7,047 bases of DNA from Thermoplasmata archaeon (GCA_021831005.1 JAKBNO010000083.1:1-7047), one strand, 5' to 3'. Positions 1 through 5,841 are shown, numbered from the stretch's first letter. The notes: generated by a model from the sequence alone, not told the origin. Made by a program: numbers and translations.

Positions 1-1047
1 GGAGAAATTTCCATCGTCCAGTTTGTATCCTGACTTGACGAGCCCCTTCTTCCACTTAGGCCAGAATTTCTCGAAGCTCTCCTGGATCAGAAAGTTCGGT
101 ATGTTGTAATCTAGGTGGAGTGTGGCTGCGGTTTGAATTGGTCCGAATGCATTGTGGTATGCTACTTCCACCCCAAACGAATCGGCCAGAATGGCTGATT
201 CTTTCCCCTGAATTATACCCCCGACGTTTGTCACATCCGGTTGAATAACGTCTACCAAGTCTGATGTAAGGTACGGCAGGAATAGGTTCTTGTTCAGAAC
301 TCTCTCGCCCAGTGCTATCCTCACATCCGTCCTCTCCCTGAGTCTCTTCAAACCAGTAATTTGATCTGGATGAACTGGTTCCTCCACAAAAAATGGGTCA
401 AGGTCCTCGATTCCCTCTGCCATCCGGATAGCGGAATTCGCAGAAAATCTCCCGTGACACTCTATGAGGAGATCCAATTTCGTTTTCTCCTTCAGGGTCT
501 CAATTATCTTTCTCGCCTTTTCGACCCCCTTTCCGTCTATCTTGTCATAATTTGGTCCAAATGGATCAAACTTTGCTGCAGTGAATCCCATCCTCTCTAC
601 TTCCTTTGCCTTGGTCAGGAAGTCCTGGGGGGTTATGCATTCGTCGTACCAACCGTTTGCATAAGCTCTTACATTATCCCTGACCCTTCCACCCAGTAGA
701 TTGTAGATAGGTGCACCACACTGTTTGCCCACTATGTCCCAGGATGCTATCTCAAATGCACTTAGGGCGGCGGTTGATTCCATAGATACAGGCAGATAGA
801 AGGAGTGCTTGTAAAATTCAAGGTAGTTTTTCCTAATATCATCAACTTCTTTGTTAAGGAATATTCTTCCAACTTCCCTCATTTCCTCATAAACAGGTCG
901 AGTCATCAGTGTAGTGGGGGCCTCACCATAACCCATCTCCCCATCGCTTGTGATGAGCCTCAAGACCAGAATTGTGGAACTCCAAGGACTGGACTTCTCT
1001 CCTTCCTCTCCCAACTCCAAAATCTCTATATCTTTTATTTTCGACAT
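1..1047 (-). CDS. Enolase-superfamily sugar-acid dehydratase (gluconate/galactonate dehydratase-like), C-terminus missing
   Basis: Read on the minus strand from ATG at 1047, the frame stays open for 349 codons to the window edge, so the stop and an estimated 30-50 C-terminal residues lie outside. Residues 1-130 look like the capping domain and the rest like the TIM barrel of the mandelate racemase/muconate-lactonizing group. Visible active-site elements are K159-x-D161, E196-C-H198-G-R (first metal ligand plus acid), the VEEP motif at 221-224, GER with E248, D271 in the IQPD motif, and H298 in the HNAFGP motif, forming the usual His/Asp dyad. This family dehydrates aldonic acids such as gluconate or galactonate to 2-keto-3-deoxy acids in the cytoplasm (non-phosphorylative Entner-Doudoroff route). 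The exact substrate cannot be read from sequence. It is the last visible gene of a minus-strand run after the ROK kinase, 84 nt away. An in-frame ATG at 1059 is an alternative start. Glu at 196 replaces the more usual Asp. Confidence 0.9.
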   Translation of the reverse strand, partial: MSKIKDIEILELGEEGEKSSPWSSTILVLRLITSDGEMGYGEAPTTLMTRPVYEEMREVGRIFLNKEVDDIRKNYLEFYKHSFYLPVSMESTAALSAFEIASWDIVGKQCGAPIYNLLGGRVRDNVRAYANGWYDECITPQDFLTKAKEVERMGFTAAKFDPFGPNYDKIDGKGVEKARKIIETLKEKTKLDLLIECHGRFSANSAIRMAEGIEDLDPFFVEEPVHPDQITGLKRLRERTDVRIALGERVLNKNLFLPYLTSDLVDVIQPDVTNVGGIIQGKESAILADSFGVEVAYHNAFGPIQTAATLHLDYNIPNFLIQESFEKFWPKWKKGLVKSGYKLDDGNFS

Positions 1048-1055
1048 ACAGCTAT

Positions 1056-1089
1056 TCATAGAAATATGGCTAAAAACATTTCTCACCCC
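1056..1089 (-). promoter_or_regulatory. SD-like GGGGTGAG and 7-codon micro-ORF before the dehydratase
   Basis: In the 84-nt gap between the kinase stop and the dehydratase start, the minus strand reads GGGGTGAG (1089-1082), close to the archaeal anti-SD complement. Three bases after its GGTGA core comes an ATG at 1079 that opens a 7-codon frame (M-F-L-A-I-F-L). Its TGA (1058-1056) overlaps an ATG at 1059 that is in frame with the dehydratase. This could be a translationally coupled leader, or simply an SD whose spacing to the real start I have misjudged. The spacing of 3 nt is short for an SD. No convincing TATA box lies in the gap, so read-through from the kinase is expected. Confidence 0.3.
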
Positions 1090-1131
1090 ATGGCACTCGA
1101 TATCGCTGTACCGAAATGGGGGGCCCTACAG

Positions 1132-2091
1132 TCAGTTCTTTTTTCGTTTCATTGTTTCGTAGATTGGAAGTGCTATCGGGGCCAATTCTACTGTTCTGTC
1201 CGCAACCCTCATAATAGGAACGTCTCTGTAATACTTCCCGAGCTCATTGTCCACTGCATCCTTGAGTTCGGACACAAACGCAGGGTCATTTTTCATCAAG
1301 CCTCCCCCCAGAAATATGGCCTCTGGGTCAAGCTCATTTATGTAGTTGGCTATAGCTACAGATAGGTAATACACCGTCTCATCCACCAAGAAAGTGCAGA
1401 AAGGGTCACCGAGTTTTCGTCCGCTAAAAATATCCTCCGCCGAAATCCTTTCTAGCGGTATAGAAGATAAGAATGGGGAGTTCCTCACTTCTTTAGAATT
1501 TTCAATTGCTCTCCTGGCGAGCGACCGCCCGGAGGCAAGAGATTCTATGCAGCCCCTCCGACCGCAGCCACATAGTGGACCATTCGCTAGTACTACCGTG
1601 TGTCCGAGCTCCCCTGCGTATCCATTTCCACCCCTGTAGATTTCATTGTTGACAAATATTCCTCCTCCAATTCCTGTTCCCACTACGATATAGACGTAGT
1701 TCCTGTACTTCTTTCCCTTGTCAAAAAGTTTGACGGATATAGCTTGGGCAGTAGCATCATTCTCTATGAACACTTCCCTGTGAAAGATCTGCTTCAACCT
1801 TTTGCGAATGTTGACTTCATCCCATCCGATGAGGTTGGGTGCAGTTAACGAGATACCACTGTTGGAAATAGGTGCGGGGAATATAACGCCCACTTCATCA
1901 AAATGGTCAAACTGCTTTCCTGTCACCTGAATCTGGTCGATTAGTTCTGCTACCCCTCTGAATTTCCTCGTCTTAACTTCTAACCTTTTCTTCACTCGAC
2001 CTTCGCTCGATGCAAGTACTGCAGTGATCTTTGTTCCTCCAATGTCGAAACCGAGATAGTTTTCCGTGGGCACATCTGAATAGGAAATCAA
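1132..2091 (-). CDS. ROK-family sugar kinase (glucokinase-like)
   Basis: A 319-aa ROK protein, the normal length for the kinase (non-repressor) branch, with no N-terminal helix-turn-helix. The N-terminal phosphate-binding loop is D16-I-G-G-T-K21. END at 110-112 holds the catalytic Asp112. A glycine-rich GTGIGGG lies at 138-144, followed by GELGH with H164, then the ROK zinc signature with C174, C176 and C181 leading into an IES motif. The family phosphorylates free hexoses or amino-hexoses with ATP in the cytoplasm; glucose is the default guess, and the true substrate is not shown by sequence. The start is TTG at 2091 with AAAGG nine bases upstream. GTG at 2073 is an alternative that still leaves the DIGGTK motif intact. 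It follows the UPF0173 gene by 26 nt and precedes the sugar-acid dehydratase, so all three are probably co-transcribed. Confidence 0.92.
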   Translation of the reverse strand: MISYSDVPTENYLGFDIGGTKITAVLASSEGRVKKRLEVKTRKFRGVAELIDQIQVTGKQFDHFDEVGVIFPAPISNSGISLTAPNLIGWDEVNIRKRLKQIFHREVFIENDATAQAISVKLFDKGKKYRNYVYIVVGTGIGGGIFVNNEIYRGGNGYAGELGHTVVLANGPLCGCGRRGCIESLASGRSLARRAIENSKEVRNSPFLSSIPLERISAEDIFSGRKLGDPFCTFLVDETVYYLSVAIANYINELDPEAIFLGGGLMKNDPAFVSELKDAVDNELGKYYRDVPIMRVADRTVELAPIALPIYETMKRKKN

Positions 2092-2100
2092 GAAATTTAG

Positions 2101-2105
2101 CCTTT
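2101..2105 (-). promoter_or_regulatory. SD-like AAAGG supporting the TTG start of the ROK kinase
   Basis: On the minus strand AAAGG (2105-2101) lies 9 nt before TTG at 2091. It falls in the 26-nt gap after the UPF0173 stop, where no good TATA box is seen, so translation would start inside a polycistronic transcript. This is the main reason for choosing TTG over GTG at 2073. Confidence 0.4.
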
Positions 2106-2117
2106 GTCTTTTATTTG

Positions 2118-2777
2118 TTATACTATGAATGACTCTCCCGGTTTCATAATTGGAACCTTGAACTCGTCTCCCAGCGCATCTCGAAGCTCGTTTGGATTCG
2201 AGTCGATTGGCGGGAAGGTGCCATAGTGCATAGGCATGACGATTTCTGACCCAATCATCCTTGCTGCCATCGCCGCCTCTTTCGGTCCCATCGTGAAGAA
2301 TCCACCCGTTGGCAGCAGCGAGACCTTTGGTTTGTACATCTGGCCTATAAGTTTCATGTCTCCGAATAGTCCAGTATCCCCTGCGTGATAAATTGTCACT
2401 CCGTCCCCCGTTATCACAGCTCCTGCACAGTTACCGCTGTGTACCGCAGGGACCAGACCAACCTTAATCTTACCAAAGTTTACCTGGTTGCCAATGTTCA
2501 TTCCTACCAGGTTTTCGTCCGGTATTCCTTTCTCCGAACCGGGGAGGACGTTTTCAAACATCGATATCAGTTTGGCACCCTTGTTCTTGGTAATTTCGAA
2601 CGCATCTCCAAGATGGTCATCGTGGTTGTGGGTCACTATCACAAAATCCACCTTTTTCAGATTTTCTGCCTTTATGGGTGATTTTGGATTATTGTTCAGG
2701 AACGGATCGACCACCACAACGGCATCGTTAAAATCAATCTGCCACGCGGCATGGCCATACCAAGTTAGTTTTACCAT
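2118..2777 (-). CDS. UPF0173 metal-dependent hydrolase (metallo-beta-lactamase fold, UlaG-like)
   Basis: A 219-aa single-domain metallo-beta-lactamase-fold protein of the length usual for UPF0173. It starts MVKLTWYGHA, typical of this family and of UlaG, where the N-terminal glycine-histidine (H9) sits near the metal site. Metal-binding residues visible are H50-x-H52-x-D54-H55, H113 in VHSG, D134 in HAGDTG, and H184 in MPMHYG. These should bind a dinuclear metal centre. Most of the family has no proven reaction; the related UlaG opens L-ascorbate-6-phosphate lactone. It is the first gene of a probable operon with a sugar kinase and an aldonate dehydratase, which makes a sugar-lactonase role attractive but unproven. 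The ATG at 2777 is supported by a strong SD and a TATA box upstream. Confidence 0.92.
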   Translation of the reverse strand: MVKLTWYGHAAWQIDFNDAVVVVDPFLNNNPKSPIKAENLKKVDFVIVTHNHDDHLGDAFEITKNKGAKLISMFENVLPGSEKGIPDENLVGMNIGNQVNFGKIKVGLVPAVHSGNCAGAVITGDGVTIYHAGDTGLFGDMKLIGQMYKPKVSLLPTGGFFTMGPKEAAMAARMIGSEIVMPMHYGTFPPIDSNPNELRDALGDEFKVPIMKPGESFIV

Positions 2778-2783
2778 TCTTTT

Positions 2784-2792
2784 CCATCTCCT
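2784..2792 (-). promoter_or_regulatory. Shine-Dalgarno AGGAGATGG of the UPF0173 gene
   Basis: On the minus strand AGGAGATGG runs 2792-2784, leaving 6 nt before the ATG at 2777. It is the strongest SD in the window after the speD one and fixes this start. With the TATA box just upstream it predicts a short leader of about 20 nt. Confidence 0.6.
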
Positions 2793-2815
2793 TGAACCAT
2801 TGACAAAATTGATTG

Positions 2816-2826
2816 ATAAATATTTT
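2816..2826 (-). promoter_or_regulatory. TATA box for the UPF0173-kinase-dehydratase operon
   Basis: The minus strand reads AAAATATTTAT (2826-2816). A start of transcription about 26 nt downstream would fall near 2795, just before the SD. The core AAATATTT is self-complementary, but the spacing suits only the minus-strand gene. Confidence 0.5.
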
Positions 2827-2865
2827 GTGAGGACGCCTGTGTATTTTCAAAATAGACTGCTCAGA

Positions 2866-2875
2866 TTATATATTA
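2866..2875 (+). promoter_or_regulatory. TATA box of the M50 protease gene, predicting a leaderless mRNA
   Basis: TTATATATTA is centred about 25 nt before the ATG at 2895 and no SD lies between them, so transcription should begin at or next to the start codon. The spacing also argues against the out-of-frame ATG at 2887, which would sit only about 17 nt from the TATA centre. Together with the minus-strand box at 2816-2826 it makes a compact divergent promoter region. Confidence 0.65.
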
Positions 2876-2894
2876 AAATTGACTTCATGGCCAG

Positions 2895-3539
2895 ATGGCC
2901 ACCTACACCGTTACTTACAAGAAGAGCAACTTCTCTAAGAAAGAGGTTAAAGACATTGCCATTTCAGTTGTCACCCTATCCGTAGCTCTTTTCCTCATCA
3001 TATACCGTACAACATTCAAAGTGAATGGGGTCCCACTCAAGCTGCCGATCTTGTCTGCGCTGGGAATAGGTTTTTTGATGACCATTACCGCTTTTCTTAT
3101 ACACGAAATGAGCCACAAATTCACTGCGATTCACTTTGGGGCCTGGTCTGAGTTTAGAATGTGGCCCCTAGGACTCGTGCTAACAATCGTAACTGGACTC
3201 ATTGGCTTTCTTTTCGCACTACCAGGCGCCGTCTACTTTGCCAGCTACAGAAATCCGATAAGGGAAGGCAAGATAGCTATGGCAGGACCAGTAGCAAACC
3301 TTGTTATGGGAATTGCTCTGTTGCCCGTCCTTCTATTTGTCCCAATGCATTTTGAATTTTATGCAGCCGTCTACTTCCTCGTATACATAAATCTCTGGCT
3401 CGGACTATTCAATCTCATTCCTTTCCCGCCGCTCGACGGAAGTAAGGTTTTCGCATGGAACAAAACTTACTGGGGAGCTATTTTTGCAGTCGCTGCCGTT
3501 CTGGTGGCATATTTCTTCATATCGTTTGGATTCCTCTGA
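2895..3539 (+). CDS. M50-family (site-2 protease-like) membrane zinc metalloprotease
   Basis: A 214-aa, very hydrophobic protein. Zinc and catalytic residues are visible in H70-E71-M-S-H74 (HExxH) inside a membrane segment, and the third ligand D181 lies in the NLIPFPPLDG motif late in the protein (the M50 NPxxDG signature). Likely membrane segments are about 20-38, 52-76, 92-116, 128-150, 156-178 and 193-213, with a charged N-terminus. No PDZ or CBS domain is present, so this is a minimal form. The family cuts peptide bonds within or near the membrane, often releasing membrane-anchored regulators; the substrate here is unknown. The gene converges on the DedA gene with a 19-nt gap. ATG at 2895 is chosen from the TATA spacing. 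Some M50-like proteins may act in membrane protein quality control rather than in signalling. Confidence 0.9.
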   Translation: MATYTVTYKKSNFSKKEVKDIAISVVTLSVALFLIIYRTTFKVNGVPLKLPILSALGIGFLMTITAFLIHEMSHKFTAIHFGAWSEFRMWPLGLVLTIVTGLIGFLFALPGAVYFASYRNPIREGKIAMAGPVANLVMGIALLPVLLFVPMHFEFYAAVYFLVYINLWLGLFNLIPFPPLDGSKVFAWNKTYWGAIFAVAAVLVAYFFISFGFL

Positions 3540-3558
3540 GATATAGCTACCTGAGAAA

Positions 3559-4239
3559 CTACTTAGTCCCCTTTGTCTGTTGCGAATTTTCGGATGGTCC
3601 AACTTTTTCTTCCTTCTTTCTCTTCACATAGAATCTGTAGATGAAATATCCCAAGAATGCGAATACGAATATCACAAGCAGTACTGTTCCAACGGTGCTT
3701 ATTATCGGAACCAGCTTGTTCCACGACCTACCGAGAGCATATCCACCGGCCTCGAGTGCAGTAGACCATATCAGCGATCCGGCGAAGGTAAAAATAGAGA
3801 ACCTTACAACGTTCATCTTTGACACTCCCGCGGGGACGCTCATGTAAGACCTGAATCCGGGGACAAATCTTCCGAAAAATACCGTCCACTCTCCTCGTGC
3901 ATCGAACCACTTCTCGGTTCTCTGGAGATGCTCCTCCTTCAGGCCGACGTACCTCCCTATAAAGAGAATCAACGGTCTACCACCATACACTGAAATATAG
4001 TACAATAGCAGATTTCCGACGAACCCTCCAACAGAGCCTGCCAAAGCGTAAACCACGAACAGTCCAACATTGCCAACCGAGAGAAAACCGGCAAATACCA
4101 TTATAACTTCTGATGGGAAAGGAAGCCCTAGTCCCTCAAGGACCATCAGGAGGAACACTCCCGCAGGTCCCAAACTACTCATCAATGCCAGTGATTCTTG
4201 AACAAAGTACTGAATAATGCCTGATAATGTGAAACTCAC
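3559..4239 (-). CDS. DedA/SNARE-associated-family membrane protein
   Basis: A 226-aa polytopic membrane protein of the usual DedA length. Family marks are the N-terminal re-entrant region with E35 and E44 around the LPFPSE motif, then the GRFVPGFRSYMSVPAG motif with R124, R130 and G138 followed by the conserved M142. The end is a long hydrophobic segment (about 178-203) and a hydrophilic, lysine-rich tail (205-226) that is probably cytoplasmic. DedA proteins are linked to lipid carrier scrambling/flipping and proton-dependent transport, with envelope or membrane-potential phenotypes in bacteria; the archaeal substrate is unknown. GTG at 4239 is chosen because an in-frame TAA lies six codons upstream and the TATA box at 4271-4280 predicts transcription starting near 4250. 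There is no clear SD. It is convergent with the M50 gene. Confidence 0.92.
   Translation of the reverse strand: MSFTLSGIIQYFVQESLALMSSLGPAGVFLLMVLEGLGLPFPSEVIMVFAGFLSVGNVGLFVVYALAGSVGGFVGNLLLYYISVYGGRPLILFIGRYVGLKEEHLQRTEKWFDARGEWTVFFGRFVPGFRSYMSVPAGVSKMNVVRFSIFTFAGSLIWSTALEAGGYALGRSWNKLVPIISTVGTVLLVIFVFAFLGYFIYRFYVKRKKEEKVGPSENSQQTKGTK
3604..3625 (+). terminator. Possible T-rich terminator of the M50 gene
   Basis: A TTTTT run at 3604-3608 opens a pyrimidine-rich stretch on the plus strand, about 65 nt after the M50 stop. Archaeal intrinsic terminators are often just T-runs. However, the stretch also encodes the lysine-rich tail of the opposite-strand DedA protein, so the T content may only reflect coding. 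Confidence 0.25.
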
Positions 4240-4270
4240 TTTGATCCGACCCTCTTATGAAAACTAGCTA

Positions 4271-4280
4271 ATAAATATAA
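4271..4280 (-). promoter_or_regulatory. TATA box of the DedA gene
   Basis: The minus strand reads TTATATTTAT, centred about 36 nt before the GTG at 4239. Transcription should start near 4250, giving a leader of about ten bases. Confidence 0.55.
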
Positions 4281-4377
4281 GTAGGAAAACGAGGAGCTCT
4301 TTGTCGATTAATAAGCTGCTGATTATGGGTTACAAATTTACTTTGACTTGAGCAATAGTTCAGAAATTTTCCATCTC

Positions 4378-4413
4378 GTGTTTTCAATTTCATGTCATTT
4401 CGATTGGAAACAC
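4378..4413 (+). repeat. Inverted repeat, 11-bp arms, just upstream of the HNH gene promoter
   Basis: GTGTTTTCAAT (4378-4388) and ATTGGAAACAC (4403-4413) are reverse complements except for one position, which would be a G-U pair in RNA. They are separated by 14 nt. The right arm ends a few bases before the TATA-like element of the HNH gene, in the region where archaeal activators or repressors often bind. It is therefore more likely an operator than a transcript hairpin, since it should lie upstream of the start of transcription. Confidence 0.6.
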
Positions 4414-4415
4414 AA

Positions 4416-4428
4416 TCATATTATCTTA
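4416..4428 (+). promoter_or_regulatory. TATA-like element of the HNH gene
   Basis: TCATATTATCTTA is an AT-rich, TATA-like stretch about 35-40 nt before the ATG at 4460. No SD precedes the start, so a very short leader is expected. The match to a TATA consensus is only moderate. Confidence 0.35.
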
Positions 4429-4459
4429 ATGCGCATCTAACCCTCAAATTGAATTGACG

Positions 4460-5077
4460 ATGAAAGGCAACATTGAGGAAAGGCTGGAAAGACTTAACAG
4501 AAAATACTCCCAATATGGGGAGGTATACGACTATGTCAGTTCGGGAAGCGCAGAAGAGACCAGTATCTCCTGGAACACTGCAAAGTTAATTGCATTGGAA
4601 AGGGACGAATATAAGTGCAGAATTTGTGGAAAAGCACCGATGATTTCAGAGGACAAGGAAGGAGTGAGCCGACTGAGAGTGGAGGTCGAAGTCCATCACA
4701 TTGTACCTAGAATTGCAGGAGGTTCCGATTCTTCTAAGAATCTCGTCACGCTCTGCAAGGACTGCCACATTAAGACATTCAAGAATAACTACACTGGAGT
4801 TCCGTTTATTGCGAGAAGACTAGACGAGAGGGTAGAGGTACTGACCAATAGCACTGCACTACTCAGGTACGGCAGCAATTGTCAGAATCTTCCATTGACC
4901 TCATTCCATTACAGAAACGGGGAAGTATCGCTAAAAGAGCCGCTCAACTGTAAGATCTGCGATTTTCCGAGTCTAAAAAGGGTTTATGATATGATATTCC
5001 AATACGATCTTGACATTGAAGAAATTGTAATAAAAGATAAAAAAGGAAAATTTTGCGTCGGAATTATTGAAAAATAA
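4460..5077 (+). CDS. Stand-alone HNH endonuclease-like protein
   Basis: A 205-aa soluble protein counted from ATG at 4460; TTG at 4454 would add two residues. After an N-terminal part of about 45 residues that I do not recognise comes a zinc-ribbon HNH module: C53-x2-C56, the VHHIVP motif with H79 and H80, GGSDSSKNL with N94, and C99-x2-C102-H103. All expected zinc (four Cys) and H-N-H residues are present, so an active metal-dependent DNA nickase/nuclease is plausible. The C-terminal 100 residues match no domain I know and contain C141 plus another C164-x2-C167 pair. The gene stands alone on the plus strand, converging on ssb with a 7-nt gap. No methyltransferase, intron or intein is beside it. 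A role in defence, repair or RNA processing cannot be told apart from sequence alone. Confidence 0.82.
   Translation: MKGNIEERLERLNRKYSQYGEVYDYVSSGSAEETSISWNTAKLIALERDEYKCRICGKAPMISEDKEGVSRLRVEVEVHHIVPRIAGGSDSSKNLVTLCKDCHIKTFKNNYTGVPFIARRLDERVEVLTNSTALLRYGSNCQNLPLTSFHYRNGEVSLKEPLNCKICDFPSLKRVYDMIFQYDLDIEEIVIKDKKGKFCVGIIEK
5032..5044 (-). terminator. T-run terminator candidate for ssb
   Basis: On the minus strand, about 40 nt past the ssb stop, the sequence reads TTTTTTATCTTTT (5044-5032), with a further TTTT just before it. T-tracts of this kind act as intrinsic terminators in archaea. It lies inside the 3' end of the HNH gene, where lysine codons supply the A-rich plus strand, so chance is possible. 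Confidence 0.35.
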
Positions 5078-5084
5078 ATTCCGT

Positions 5085-5507
5085 TTAGAACCTGCTTCTG
5101 AAATTCCTGTTGTTGTTGAAGCTTCTTCTGGGTCTTCTATCGACCTCATCGGTCTGATATTCCTTCTCACTCATGTCGAGAGACTCATTTACAGAATCAA
5201 CTGCGGAATCGGATTTCTTTATTGCTCCGTACTTTCCGACGTTGAGTCTCATGTGTCCCCTGACAAAGCTTACGTAGCCATTCTCAACTACAACGCTGTC
5301 GCCATTTTCTACTTGGCTTGCCTGTTCATTCCAGAGTGACATTGTCACTTTTGCCGTCTCGTCGCCTAGGACTGCTTCGGTTACTTTTTTCTGTTCGCCG
5401 TATCTTGTCTGTATGTCTTTTGCCTCGCCAACATTCAAAACCTTTGCCAAAACAGTCACTCTCTTGGATCCCTGGTTGAGATCCTTCACTTTTGTAAATT
5501 CGTCCAT
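5085..5507 (-). CDS. ssb: Single-stranded DNA-binding protein, one OB fold (Sulfolobus SSB/RPA type)
   Basis: A 140-aa protein with one N-terminal OB fold (about residues 5-97), an acidic and serine-rich linker (98-123), and a basic, Asn/Phe-rich tail ending in RSRF. The order of motifs (VLAKVLNVGEAKDIQT, EAVLGDETAKV, SLW with W59, VENGY with Y78, RLNVGKYG) follows the Sulfolobus solfataricus SSB that I recall. There W56, W75 and F79 stack on DNA bases; here W59 is kept and Y78 sits at the W75 position. It coats ssDNA in replication, repair and recombination, with the tail probably contacting partner proteins. It differs from bacterial SSB, whose tail is acidic. The ATG at 5507 follows a leader of about 55 nt with only a weak SD (GGT, 8 nt away). 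Confidence 0.92.
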   Translation of the reverse strand: MDEFTKVKDLNQGSKRVTVLAKVLNVGEAKDIQTRYGEQKKVTEAVLGDETAKVTMSLWNEQASQVENGDSVVVENGYVSFVRGHMRLNVGKYGAIKKSDSAVDSVNESLDMSEKEYQTDEVDRRPRRSFNNNRNFRSRF

Positions 5508-5528
5508 ATTATACTACCAATCCTTTGT

Positions 5529-5549
5529 CTAGAGCTTTTTGCTCAGCAT
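5529..5549 (-). promoter_or_regulatory. Small hairpin and 6-codon micro-ORF in the ssb leader
   Basis: The minus-strand leader holds GAGC-AAAAA-GCTC (5544-5532), a 4-bp stem with a 5-nt loop. It lies inside a short frame, ATG (5549) to TAG (5529), of six codons (M-L-S-K-K-L). Both fall between the predicted transcription start and the ssb ATG. The stem is short, and either could be chance. Confidence 0.2.
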
Positions 5550-5586
5550 CTGCAGACTGATTGCCTTATTAACCTTTTCGCCCGAA

Positions 5587-5594
5587 CTATATAA
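5587..5594 (-). promoter_or_regulatory. TATA box of ssb
   Basis: TTATATAG on the minus strand (5594-5587) predicts transcription from about 5564, giving a leader near 55 nt, longer than for other genes here. A weaker AT stretch (TTAATAAG, 5575-5568) could be a second promoter. Confidence 0.5.
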
Positions 5595-5727
5595 GGGACA
5601 GTCCTCATGTTCATTCTAATTCTCAACTTATTCAAGAATTCTAATCAATATTTTTACCAGGTTACGAATTTGATTAAAACTTCAAAATCATGCGTGGATG
5701 ACATTCGTTAAATTCAATACTATCTGT

Positions 5728-5786
5728 AAATCGTAATGGCTGGGAATATAGGGATGTAATATTGTTTGAAACATGAATTACGATTT
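5728..5786 (+). repeat. Perfect 10-bp inverted repeat with inner palindromes
   Basis: AAATCGTAAT (5728-5737) and ATTACGATTT (5777-5786) are exact reverse complements around a 39-nt centre. The centre contains AATAT/ATATT (5745-5749, 5759-5763) and GTTTGAAAC (5764-5772). A related TTACGAATTTG lies at 5662-5672. It could be a pair of operator half-sites or a structured small RNA. It ends about 55 bp before the speD TATA box. Confidence 0.5.
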
Positions 5787-5841
5787 GTGTTCGCTTTATT
5801 GTGACTAATTCAGTATTTTCTTTAGGGGTAAAAAATCAAAC

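Noticed and set aside
361..699. Plus-strand open frame of 112 codons
   Set aside because: It lies wholly opposite the dehydratase, whose residues are clearly conserved, and has no family-like sequence. It is a shadow frame.
805..1365. Plus-strand open frame of 186 codons across the dehydratase-kinase junction
   Set aside because: It is antisense to two well-supported genes, has a random-looking composition, and has no promoter or SD.
2887..2889. ATG at 2887 as the start of the M50 gene
   Set aside because: It is out of frame with the protease and too close to the TATA box to be transcribed at the usual spacing.
2488..2985. Plus-strand frame of 165 codons running through the divergent promoter region
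   Set aside because: It is antisense to UPF0173, overlaps the M50 start in another frame, and shows no recognisable domain.
4454..4456. TTG at 4454 as the start of the HNH gene
   Set aside because: It adds only two residues before an ATG and has no SD. ATG at 4460 is preferred, though TTG cannot be excluded.
5067..5339. Plus-strand open frame of 90 codons after the HNH gene
   Set aside because: It lies opposite ssb and is explained by that gene's coding strand.
4454..5507. HNH plus SSB as a two-gene defence module
   Set aside because: The genes are convergent with separate promoters, and the SSB looks like the housekeeping archaeal type, so adjacency alone does not support a joint system.
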